Shown here one piece after another: positions 24,123-32,513 of a DNA stretch of 37,285 bases. The position numbers and the translations under genes are program-made. Source of the stretch: Chitinophagales bacterium (GTDB lineage Bacteria > Bacteroidota > Bacteroidia > Chitinophagales > CAIOSU01); NCBI GenBank assembly GCA_018401955.1, contig JAGYJT010000028.1, forward strand, positions 1 through 37,285, in the 5' to 3' direction. The notes under the pieces are model-generated. The model made no database searches, was not told the origin of the DNA, and saw only the letters and a list, made by a program, of their open reading frames with translations. Every line of letters begins with the position of its first letter. Position 1 is the stretch's first letter.

Positions 24123-27100
24123 ATGAAAAGGTTATTACTTTCAGTGCTGCTCGGTGGTATCGTTACTCTATCATATGGTCAAGGTTCAAACACCTCGGTA
24201 CCTATGAAAATGAAAAGCCCAATATGTGTGGGCGACGGTTATACATCAGCAGGCGCAACAAATGTTAACACCAACACCAACCAAGGCAACTCGGGTCAGA
24301 GTTCTTCAACGGGTGGTTCACGTGCAGTTACTACTACCACTATAGGTAGTGCAGGTAACATGTTCACCATTCTTGATGGTTCAATAAACCGCGTTGCGGC
24401 AAACAACGACATTAATACCGTAGTTTTTATTCACCGTGCCGATCCTACAGTGTTCCCATCAACTAATGTTGGTCAATACCAGTATGATTTATCTACTGAT
24501 GGTGGTGATACATGGGCTACCAACTTTGGTGTACTTAACCCAAGTGGCGACAACCAAACAACTGCTGGTCGTTACCCTAATGCTACTATTTACAACCCAC
24601 AAGGTAATACCACACCAGCAAACGCATTTTTGGGCTACTTTGGCTCATGGTTGCCGTTTGCCGCAACTGGTTCTGATTGGGATGGCTACTTCTCGGGTGT
24701 TGCTCAGTTAAACAACCAAGCAAGTACATTTACAGAAACATTGTCTTCGCCTAACAACAGCGAAGTATATATCGCTCGTGGTTTATGCAATGGCACACCA
24801 GGTGTTTTTTGGAACGTGGACTGGGAGTTTAATGGTACCGAATTTGGAGACATTATCCTAAACCGTGGTATTTGGAACGCAGCTACCAATGATATTGATT
24901 GGGGTATTTTCAGAATGTTTGACCCAGGTTATGACCTTGACTTTGATGGTACGCCTCAAGCTACTGCACTAAATATGGCTTTTGACCCTACTGGTCGTTA
25001 TGGCTATATCGTTTTCGTTGGTGACATTGGTAGCGGTGGTGCCGAAGTACTACAACCAGTAGTATACAGTACTAACGACGGCGGTACTACATGGACCGGA
25101 CCTGAAATGATTGATTTGAGTGGAATTGATATTATCACCAGTAACCTTTCTGATCCAATATCAGACGACCCTACTTGTGGATTTGATTTGGACATTGCAG
25201 TTGATGCAACCGGCAAACCACACATTGCTGTAGTTGTTGGCTCTAATACAGGGGGCGAATACACCATTGCTACTGGTGGCGGTGCATTGTTGGCTATTTA
25301 TGATATCACATTAGGTAATGGCCCATGCAAATGGACCGCAATCCGTTTGTCTGATGTTTCAACTTTCCGTGGTACATGGGGTGATGTAAACGAAGATAAC
25401 CGTCCGCAAGTTTCTATTTCTCCAGATGGTACGAAGGTAATCTTCGGATGGCTTGATTCTGACATCAACGTAACTGGTGGTACCAACGACCAACCAAATT
25501 TGATAACCCGTGGCTATGATATTACCACAGGTTTGGCAACAGTAGTTACTAACTGGACAGCACTTGACCCAATTTGGGATGGTAGTGCTTTATTTGCTTC
25601 ATTTGCACCTACATCTTTGCAAAGTGGTAACACTGTTAAGATTCCAACTGTATTCGGTACTTTCGACCCACTAACATTGAGCCCAGAGAACCCAGCTACT
25701 TTCCACTATGTACAAAACATAGCGTACACAACAGCTGAATTTACCGAAGACGTACAAAACCCTGTAATTACATTAACTGGTAGCAACCCATTAACAGTAG
25801 TACAAGGCGACCCTTATAATGAACCAGGTGCTACTGTAACCGACAACGTAGGTGCAGGTACAGTGCAAATAAACGGCACTGTTGATGTTAACACCTTGGG
25901 TGCTTACACTATTACTTATACAGTATCTGACAATGCTGGTAACTTGGCTTGCGCCATTACCCGTACTGTTAACGTAGTAGCTGCGCCTGACGTAACTCCT
26001 CCTGTAGTAACCTTGATTGGCAACGATACTATTTTTGTTGACCTTTGCGGCTTCTACAATGAATTGGGCGCAACTGCAACTGATAACGTTGATGGCAACA
26101 TTTCTGCAAACGTAACAAATGATGGTAACGCAGTTCCTTTTGGTACATTGCTTACCCCTGGCACAGCTGGCACATATACCATTACTTACAGCGTAACAGA
26201 TGGTGCTGGTAATGTTGGTACCACAGATCGCACGGTTATTATACAAGACAATGGCCCTGAAATTACCATCATAGGTGGTAATAGCGTAACGCTTGAAGTA
26301 TGTGATCCATTTACGCTTCCAACTGCTAGTGCATTTGACAACTGTGATGGTTTTGTAACGGTAACTTCTACAGGCACAGTTAATGCACAAGTAGCTGGCA
26401 CTTATGAAGTGATTTATACTGCCACTGATGGTAATAGCAACAGCACTAGCGACACACTTACAGTAGTTGTTAACCCTGACCAAACACCTCCAAATGTTAC
26501 GTTAACTGGTTCATCAACTGTATATGTTTACCTTGGCGAAACTTACAATGATCAATTGCCAACTGCAACTGATTGCTCTGGCATACAAAGCAATACCAGC
26601 AACGCTTCATCTGAAGTTAACGTTACAGCTCGTGGTTCATACACTGTTACCTACACCGTAACCGATAGCAATGGTCTTACAACTACTGTAACTCGTACGG
26701 TTATTGTTGGTTCTGAACCAGATCCACGCTTTACTTTTGTACAAAACGGTTTAACTGTTCAGTTTACAGAGTCTTCACTATATGACCCAACTTCATGGTC
26801 ATGGGAATTTGGTGATGCACCATTTAACTCTACTAGCCAAGCTCGTAACCCAACATTTACATACAACGCTGAAGGTACCTACGAAGTGTGCTTAACTGCT
26901 CGCAACTTGTTCAATAACCCTCCATTCAGCCAGCCGGCAAAACAAACTTGCCAAACGTTGAATTTGACTGTAGGTATTAACGATGTTGCTTTGGAGCGTT
27001 CAATCAGTGTTTATCCAAACCCAACTGTGGGTGACGTTACTATCAGCGTTAAAGACCTTAGCTTCGAGAACATGAACGTTAAAGTATTTAACATGATTGG

Positions 27101-27254
27101 TGAGAAAGTATTTGCTGGCGAGTACAACAAAGTACAAGCTCAAAGCCTTATCAACCTAAATATTGGTGGTAATGCTGCCGGTATTTACATGATTCAAATT
27201 TCTACTGAGCAAGGTGTAGTTACTAAGCGCATTAACTTGCAAAACGGTAATTAA
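24123..27254 (+). CDS. Large secreted T9SS protein with Ig-like DUF5011 repeats
   Basis: The 1043-residue protein starts with a signal peptide (about 1-20, ending SYGQ). Residues about 75-535 have Asp-box-like turns (STDGGDTWATNF, STNDGGTTWTG) and look like a BNR/sialidase-type propeller. Four Ig-like repeats of DUF5011 type follow (about 540-865), each with G(A/D)..TATDN or TVTDN and YTITYTVSD/TDGAGN signatures. A PKD domain comes next (about 870-935, SWSWEFGD) and then a T9SS sorting domain (about 955-1043) with SVYPNPTVGDVTISV and AAGIYMIQISTEQG. No catalytic residues are recognised; it could be a surface adhesin, matrix or glycan-binding protein. Arginine codons are almost all CGT or CGC, suggesting very high expression. 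It is monocistronic between its own promoter and terminator. Confidence 0.88.
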   Translation: MKRLLLSVLLGGIVTLSYGQGSNTSVPMKMKSPICVGDGYTSAGATNVNTNTNQGNSGQSSSTGGSRAVTTTTIGSAGNMFTILDGSINRVAANNDINTVVFIHRADPTVFPSTNVGQYQYDLSTDGGDTWATNFGVLNPSGDNQTTAGRYPNATIYNPQGNTTPANAFLGYFGSWLPFAATGSDWDGYFSGVAQLNNQASTFTETLSSPNNSEVYIARGLCNGTPGVFWNVDWEFNGTEFGDIILNRGIWNAATNDIDWGIFRMFDPGYDLDFDGTPQATALNMAFDPTGRYGYIVFVGDIGSGGAEVLQPVVYSTNDGGTTWTGPEMIDLSGIDIITSNLSDPISDDPTCGFDLDIAVDATGKPHIAVVVGSNTGGEYTIATGGGALLAIYDITLGNGPCKWTAIRLSDVSTFRGTWGDVNEDNRPQVSISPDGTKVIFGWLDSDINVTGGTNDQPNLITRGYDITTGLATVVTNWTALDPIWDGSALFASFAPTSLQSGNTVKIPTVFGTFDPLTLSPENPATFHYVQNIAYTTAEFTEDVQNPVITLTGSNPLTVVQGDPYNEPGATVTDNVGAGTVQINGTVDVNTLGAYTITYTVSDNAGNLACAITRTVNVVAAPDVTPPVVTLIGNDTIFVDLCGFYNELGATATDNVDGNISANVTNDGNAVPFGTLLTPGTAGTYTITYSVTDGAGNVGTTDRTVIIQDNGPEITIIGGNSVTLEVCDPFTLPTASAFDNCDGFVTVTSTGTVNAQVAGTYEVIYTATDGNSNSTSDTLTVVVNPDQTPPNVTLTGSSTVYVYLGETYNDQLPTATDCSGIQSNTSNASSEVNVTARGSYTVTYTVTDSNGLTTTVTRTVIVGSEPDPRFTFVQNGLTVQFTESSLYDPTSWSWEFGDAPFNSTSQARNPTFTYNAEGTYEVCLTARNLFNNPPFSQPAKQTCQTLNLTVGINDVALERSISVYPNPTVGDVTISVKDLSFENMNVKVFNMIGEKVFAGEYNKVQAQSLINLNIGGNAAGIYMIQISTEQGVVTKRINLQNGN

Positions 27255-27275
27255 TATCTGCTTCTGTCGATATCG

Positions 27276-27309
27276 CAAAAGGCCCTCCAAATATTCGGAG
27301 GGCCTTTTG
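27276..27309 (+). terminator. Strong intrinsic terminator
   Basis: A perfect 13-base stem (27276-27288 with 27297-27309) has an 8-base loop and a GGCCCTCC core. The A/T ends are followed by TATTTTT. It ends the large T9SS gene and insulates comEC, which starts 15 bases later. Confidence 0.88.
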
Positions 27310-27324
27310 TATTTTTAGGCATCC

Positions 27325-29394
27325 ATGATTTCTGTAGTAAAGTCAAAAAGGATATTCTTAAAATTATTGCTCGCATACGTTGTTGGCATTGGGATAGGTG
27401 TGGCCTTTCCATTTTCAGGGGTACTATTACCATTAGCCATAGTACTAATGCTGGTATCAATAATACTGATACGGCTTCATAAAAAAGTGCAGGCATCCAT
27501 AACATGGTCTTCACTGCTTTTTGTTTGGTTGGCCTATATCGGTTTGTTGAATGTACAATGGGCAAATCCAACGGTACAACAAAGCCATTATAGCCAAACT
27601 GCCAATACCCCAGGGTTGCTAATAGTTGAGATTGAAGATGTACCAGCTGAGCAGCCCAATACTTACCGAATAGTAGCCAATGTAAAAGCCCGAAAGCAGG
27701 GCGACAGCCTTATACCGCTTACAGGTAAAGTAATGTTGCTATTGCCTTTGGATAGTTTCTCAGCCAAACTCAAATATGGCGATGAGTTGGCTGTAAACAG
27801 CAAGCTAGAACCCATTGCACCTCCCCTTAACCCTTACGAGTTTGATTACAGGCAATATTTAGCCAACAAACATATCCATCATCAATTAAGGCCCAAACCA
27901 AAGCGTTGGTATGCAACCGGCAATAACACAGGTAGCAACTTTTACGGTTGGATAAGCAATATAAGGCTTGGCGCAATATCCATTCTCAAAAAAAACATAA
28001 CCGACCCTGCCTTGTATGGCGTGGCATCTGCAATGCTATTAGGCTACAAAAACAACTTAGATACCGACACCAGGCAACGGTACACAATAACCGGCTCAAT
28101 GCATGTATTGGCCGTATCTGGCATGCACGTGGGGATGCTTTGCTATATGCTTTGGCTAATAGTTGCTCCATTAAAAGCTATGAACCAAAAGTGGCTGCGA
28201 TTGGGTATTTTGCTGTGGGTAGTTTGGTTATATGCAATACTTACAGGCTTATCCCCTTCGGTACTTCGGGCATCATTAATGTTTAGCTTATATGCCATTG
28301 CCGAGACTATTAGGCGCAAGCCCGATAACTTGAATATTTTGGCGGCTTCTGCTTTCATATTATTGCTATTGGAGCCACGGCAGATATTGGATGTAGGCTT
28401 TCAACTTTCGTACATGGCTGTTTTAGGCATCATCTTTTTATATAAACCACTTAGAAATGTTTGGCCAATAAAACATAAAGGACCCAGACTGTTGTGGGAA
28501 GGTACATGCATCTCTATTGCCGCCCAACTGGCAACATTGCCATTGGTAGTCTATTATTTTCATCAAATACCGCTATATGCATTGTTGGCCAATGCGGCCA
28601 TGCTGCTGCTGGCACCGGCAGTTATGCTATCTGGGCTATTGCTTTTAACATTCTGCTGGCTACCCGGTATCAATTGGGTGCTAGGCAAAGTGCTATATTT
28701 GGCATTGTGGGCTATGAACGAATTGCTAGGGTTGATAGCGCAACTGCCCAATGCCGCATGGAAAGCCATATATCCGACCGCAGCAGAGTTGATACTGATG
28801 CTCGGCATTGTTTTTAGCATGATGTTGGCCACCCAGCAGCGACCAGTAAAACTCTTTATGGCAATGCTGGTTTTGATTATAATGCTACTTGGTATTGGCA
28901 ACCTTCAATTATTTGAAGCCAAGCAACAGCAGCAACTCGTTATATATCAATATCCCTATAACAGCGTGATTGCTGCAATAAATGGGCTAGAAAACCAACT
29001 GTGGGCAGACACCGCTGCACTGGCTGATACTGCGAAAATGGAGCGCAGCGTACACCCCTATTTGCATGCAAGCGGTAACGGCCAGCCTATAATAAATGAA
29101 CTGAACAGTAAAAAAAGCAATGAATACAACATGCTAGGTACTAAGCGATTTGCACTATTGCGCAACTACGACCGCCGAAACTTACCTAAAGTGCCTTTGA
29201 AGGTTGATTATTTGATTATTGCGGGTAACCCATCTTTAAGTATGATACAGATAAAACAGGTGTACCAAGTTCAGACTATAATACTAGATGGCAGCAACAA
29301 CCCCAAAGCTGCCGAACGATGGATGCAAGAATGTAAGGTACTTGAACTAAATTGCCACTATACCCGCAATGGGGCTTTTATTGCCAGTTGGTAA
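27325..29394 (+). CDS. comEC: ComEC/Rec2 family DNA-uptake channel protein
   Basis: This 689-residue polytopic membrane protein should move single-stranded DNA across the inner membrane in natural transformation. The N-terminal helices and OB-like DUF4131 region (about 1-190) are followed by the Competence domain (about 215-500). That domain has YGVASAMLLGYKNNLDTDTRQRY, the signature ITGSMHVLAVSGMHVGML, and LSPSVLRASLMFSLYA. The C-terminal part (about 535-689) sits where a metallo-beta-lactamase-like domain is found in longer ComEC, but no HxHxDH metal motif is present. The start codon is ATG, with no clear promoter between it and the terminator. Its last 17 bases overlap the convergent bioA gene. 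Confidence 0.88.
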   Translation: MISVVKSKRIFLKLLLAYVVGIGIGVAFPFSGVLLPLAIVLMLVSIILIRLHKKVQASITWSSLLFVWLAYIGLLNVQWANPTVQQSHYSQTANTPGLLIVEIEDVPAEQPNTYRIVANVKARKQGDSLIPLTGKVMLLLPLDSFSAKLKYGDELAVNSKLEPIAPPLNPYEFDYRQYLANKHIHHQLRPKPKRWYATGNNTGSNFYGWISNIRLGAISILKKNITDPALYGVASAMLLGYKNNLDTDTRQRYTITGSMHVLAVSGMHVGMLCYMLWLIVAPLKAMNQKWLRLGILLWVVWLYAILTGLSPSVLRASLMFSLYAIAETIRRKPDNLNILAASAFILLLLEPRQILDVGFQLSYMAVLGIIFLYKPLRNVWPIKHKGPRLLWEGTCISIAAQLATLPLVVYYFHQIPLYALLANAAMLLLAPAVMLSGLLLLTFCWLPGINWVLGKVLYLALWAMNELLGLIAQLPNAAWKAIYPTAAELILMLGIVFSMMLATQQRPVKLFMAMLVLIIMLLGIGNLQLFEAKQQQQLVIYQYPYNSVIAAINGLENQLWADTAALADTAKMERSVHPYLHASGNGQPIINELNSKKSNEYNMLGTKRFALLRNYDRRNLPKVPLKVDYLIIAGNPSLSMIQIKQVYQVQTIILDGSNNPKAAERWMQECKVLELNCHYTRNGAFIASW

Positions 29395-30664
29395 GGTCTG
29401 CCAGTAAATCTTCAATAGCTGTGTAAACCTTATCCAATTCCGCATCGGTAATGCAGTATGGTGGTAGAATGTACAAGGTGTTACCCAAGGGCCTTAGCAA
29501 CACGCCTCGCTCTATAAAGTAATCATACATCCTATCACGAAGGTTGTGGAAATAGCTCCCCCCCTCGCCTACTTCAAATGCGATAACAGTGCCTAGTACC
29601 CTAACCCCGGTAACCTGCTTATTAGCGAATAATCGCTTAGCAAAACCTTCATGGCTAACTTGTATTTGGGCTATTTTAGCTAATGTATCTTCTTGTTTAA
29701 AAACCTCCAAACTAGCCAGCCCAGCTGCACAACCTAACGGATTGGCCGTGTAAGAATGACCATGGAAAAAGGTCTTCATTTTATCATCAGATAGAAAGGC
29801 TTCGTATATTTCTTCGGTGCTGGTGGTTAACCCCATCGGAAGGAAACCACCGGTAAGCCCCTTACTAAAGCACATAATATCAGGCTGGGCAGTAAGGTAA
29901 TCGCTAGCGAACATTTTACCCGTGCGGCCAAAACCCGTTAACACCTCATCCAATATTACCAACGTATCGTACTTATGGCACAGCGAAATGATGCTATCTA
30001 GTGTTTCGGGGCTATACATTAGCATACCAGCGGTTCCCAGCAATAATGGTTCTGCAATAAAAGCCGCTACTTCGCCGCTACGGAGAATCATTTCTAGCTG
30101 GGCAAAAGTTTCTTCTTCGTTGCCCGGTGTAGGCACATCCACAAACTCAACCCTAAACAACAAGTCGGCAAATGGCAAGGTAAAAGCACTACGTGCACTA
30201 ATTGACATAGCGCCAAACGTATCGCCGTGGTAACTATCCCTAAAGGCAATGATGGTGCGCCGCTCCTCGCCCAAATTATACCAATATTGCAAAGCCATTT
30301 TCATAGCCACCTCGCAAGCGGTAGAACCGTTATCAGAAAAGAATACCCGGTTTTGGTTATCGGGTAACAGGGCCAGTAACTGTTCGCTTAACTCTACCGC
30401 CGGGGCATGGGTAAAGCCTGCAAATATTACCTGTTCCAAATTAAGCGCCTGCTCGGCAATACGCTTGGCAATGTGTGGGTGCCCATGGCCATGCAGGTTG
30501 GTCCACCAGCTACTTATGGCATCAATATATACCTTACCTTGGTCATCCACCAACTCCGTACCTTGGCCCTTAATAATGGCAATAGGGGCCGCTGCGGTCT
30601 GCATTTGGGTATACGGGTGCCAAATATGTTTTTGGTCGCGCTGGGAGAGGTTATGTTGGCTCAT
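29378..30664 (-). CDS. bioA: Adenosylmethionine-8-amino-7-oxononanoate aminotransferase
   Basis: This 428-residue fold-type I PLP enzyme converts KAPA to DAPA using S-adenosylmethionine as amino donor. Visible features are HIWHPYTQM near the N-terminus (typical of BioA), SSWWTNLHGHGHPHIA, FFSDNGSTACEVAMKMALQYW, LDEVLTGFGRTGKMF and the PLP lysine in PDIMCFSKGLTGG. It is the last gene of the minus-strand biotin run, 63 bases after the ATP-grasp gene. The C-terminal coding end overlaps comEC by 17 bases. bioB and pimeloyl-synthesis genes are not in the window. Confidence 0.95.
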   Translation of the reverse strand: MSQHNLSQRDQKHIWHPYTQMQTAAAPIAIIKGQGTELVDDQGKVYIDAISSWWTNLHGHGHPHIAKRIAEQALNLEQVIFAGFTHAPAVELSEQLLALLPDNQNRVFFSDNGSTACEVAMKMALQYWYNLGEERRTIIAFRDSYHGDTFGAMSISARSAFTLPFADLLFRVEFVDVPTPGNEEETFAQLEMILRSGEVAAFIAEPLLLGTAGMLMYSPETLDSIISLCHKYDTLVILDEVLTGFGRTGKMFASDYLTAQPDIMCFSKGLTGGFLPMGLTTSTEEIYEAFLSDDKMKTFFHGHSYTANPLGCAAGLASLEVFKQEDTLAKIAQIQVSHEGFAKRLFANKQVTGVRVLGTVIAFEVGEGGSYFHNLRDRMYDYFIERGVLLRPLGNTLYILPPYCITDAELDKVYTAIEDLLADLTNWQ

Positions 30665-30700
30665 AGGGTAAAGATACGGAGGCGCACCTTGAATAACCCA

Positions 30701-30726
30701 TTTTCAATTCCAAATTTCAAATTATC
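30701..30726. repeat. Short AATTTCAAATT-type word repeat
   Basis: TTCAATTCC, AAATTTC and AAATTATC words form a degenerate repeat in the short gap before bioA. It resembles other intergenic word repeats in the window but is short and AT-rich, so it could be chance. Confidence 0.25.
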
Positions 30727-30727
30727 A

Positions 30728-31825
30728 TCAACCACCCACTTCAGCATAATACTTTAAATAACGCCTGTACTTTCGGTAAGTATCCAAAGCCCCGTCATAG
30801 GGCGTGCCGTTGCGGTGGTTGGTACGGGCAATTTGGTAGGCAATGCCCCAATGGTGAATAAGTACCCACCAAGCAGTAAAAATGGAACAAGTGGGGTCGT
30901 ATATATGCCCCGGCTCTGCAGCGGCACCATTTATTTCCATTACCTTAATGTCCTCACCACGATATAGCGCTTCAAGGCTACTGCATTTAATATCGTAGCG
31001 GCCATAGTAGATACCTGTGGAGTGAGCATTTATTCGGTCAAACACCCGCATTAATGGTTCATTAATTAAGTGGTTACCGTTAACAAACTTAGTACCCCGG
31101 CTGTGGTTGCCAATAGGCTCCAACAGCACATATTCTCCTAGGGTGGGGACGCGATATATATCGTCGGCTAGACGTTTATAAAGCTTTGGCAATTGTAATA
31201 CACCCCTATCGTTTTGCAATAGCAACTGTTCAATGGTATGCAATCCATCACCAACCACTGAAAGAAATTCTTTTATAATAATGGAAGTTATATGCCCTTG
31301 CACCTCGCCTGGAAAGCGGTAATAAAACACGCCCAACTCCAACGGGTACTGGATAAACTCTTGCACGATAAACCGAGCCTTTACCGTATGCATATAAGCC
31401 TGCATTTCTTTGTCGTCGCTTATTTTCTCCACCAAAAGTCCACGCTCACCTACATCAGGCTTGGCCACCAAAGGGTATTGCATCCCTGCATCAGCCAACA
31501 ATTGCTTCAATTCATCCAACAAGCAATTGGGTGCCGGGTATACAGTTTTGGGCTTGTACGTATCAGGTATCTCTTTGAGCATGGGCGTTTTGGTTTCGCC
31601 AAACATACCGCCCGTATCCATACTTGGGTTTACAGCGCTTACAAACACCAATGCTCTCGCTTTGATAGCACAATAAAGGTAATAGACCAACACGGGGAAA
31701 TATACAACCTGGGTTGGCCAAAACTCCCAATGGGTAAGCTTTATAAGCTTGCTGCGCCACTTTAAGTCAGTATGATTGGCTATGGGTTTAGCAGGTACCG
31801 CAAAGTTAGTTTGAGGAGCAGGCAT
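30728..31825 (-). CDS. ATP-grasp domain protein with one membrane segment
   Basis: The 365-residue protein looks like an uncharacterised Bacteroidota ATP-grasp family. Near the N-terminus is THWEFWP followed by a hydrophobic helix (about 35-55). NPSMDTGGMFGETK comes next, and then an ATP-grasp core with YPLVAKPDVGERGLLVEKI (about 115-135), FIVQEFIQYPLELGVFYYRFPG, and the metal-binding end VMEINGAAAEPGHIYDP (about 300). Such enzymes join an acid to an amine or similar nucleophile using ATP, but the substrate is unknown. ATG at 31825 is preferred over TTG at 31846. It lies between DinB-like and bioA genes in the biotin run. A role in biotin or lipid metabolism is only positional inference. Confidence 0.72.
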   Translation of the reverse strand: MPAPQTNFAVPAKPIANHTDLKWRSKLIKLTHWEFWPTQVVYFPVLVYYLYCAIKARALVFVSAVNPSMDTGGMFGETKTPMLKEIPDTYKPKTVYPAPNCLLDELKQLLADAGMQYPLVAKPDVGERGLLVEKISDDKEMQAYMHTVKARFIVQEFIQYPLELGVFYYRFPGEVQGHITSIIIKEFLSVVGDGLHTIEQLLLQNDRGVLQLPKLYKRLADDIYRVPTLGEYVLLEPIGNHSRGTKFVNGNHLINEPLMRVFDRINAHSTGIYYGRYDIKCSSLEALYRGEDIKVMEINGAAAEPGHIYDPTCSIFTAWWVLIHHWGIAYQIARTNHRNGTPYDGALDTYRKYRRYLKYYAEVGG

Positions 31826-31861
31826 ATTAGGCGTGTATGATTGCAAATATGCTAAATAAAC

Positions 31862-32371
31862 CTAACCCTGCACACTACTGCGCGAGCGAATGGTTGATGG
31901 GGCCACACCAAAATCGGTAGGCAGCGTAATGTGAGGAAATGAGCTGCGAACGCCTACCGTAATCAATGCCATATGGTGGATGGTATGATCGAGCACATAA
32001 TGCAGCTCACGATGCAGGTTGGTTACTATCTGTTGGGGGGTGTCCTCTTCTATATGAGCGTTAACTTCAAGTAACAAAGGTGTATCTAGCTCCAACTTAT
32101 CTATGCCAGCGTTTATTATAGCCAATGCTTCCAAAGCAGCCAATGTACTTTGCTGTAACACCTGCTTTCGCTCCCTTAAATCATAGCTCACCACTACTTG
32201 GCTGTATTGGGCAATAAGGCATTGGTAAAATTCAATTATATGCCTGGTATGCTCTCCAAGCGAAGATCCATTGAAAACAGTTAGTTGCTTTTGGTAGTCT
32301 TGATCGCTAAGTTGTTTTAAAAAATCCGACAATCGGCTTAAAATCAATTTATTTACTTCCAGCAATGTCAT
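31862..32371 (-). CDS. DinB-like four-helix metalloprotein
   Basis: This 169-residue all-helical protein has the DinB/YfiT pattern. Histidines in GEHTRHIIEFYQ (about 40-51) and the paired-His helix LHYVLDHTIHHMALITVG (about 125-142) probably bind a divalent metal. DinB-like proteins include thiol-dependent transferases and many of unknown role. It is 36 bases upstream of the ATP-grasp gene, so they are probably coexpressed. The 142-base gap upstream of it (32372-32513) shows no recognisable promoter box or repeat. Confidence 0.75.
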   Translation of the reverse strand: MTLLEVNKLILSRLSDFLKQLSDQDYQKQLTVFNGSSLGEHTRHIIEFYQCLIAQYSQVVVSYDLRERKQVLQQSTLAALEALAIINAGIDKLELDTPLLLEVNAHIEEDTPQQIVTNLHRELHYVLDHTIHHMALITVGVRSSFPHITLPTDFGVAPSTIRSRSSVQG

Positions 32372-32513
32372 ATCAATAAGGAAATTTTGAAGAAATAATT
32401 GCTCACTATGTTATGCTTAATGCAGTAGTAAACACAGCAGCCCGATATGCAACACCCAACCGCCTATGGGCGTACCCTAACTTGCAATATAATAAAATGA
32501 GCTAAAACCAGTT

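Noticed and set aside
25791-26483. A 230-codon open frame on the minus strand inside the large T9SS gene
   Set aside because: It is antisense to the Ig-like repeats, rich in Cys, Ser, Tyr and Asn as expected from the biased codons of the sense gene, and has no recognisable domain.
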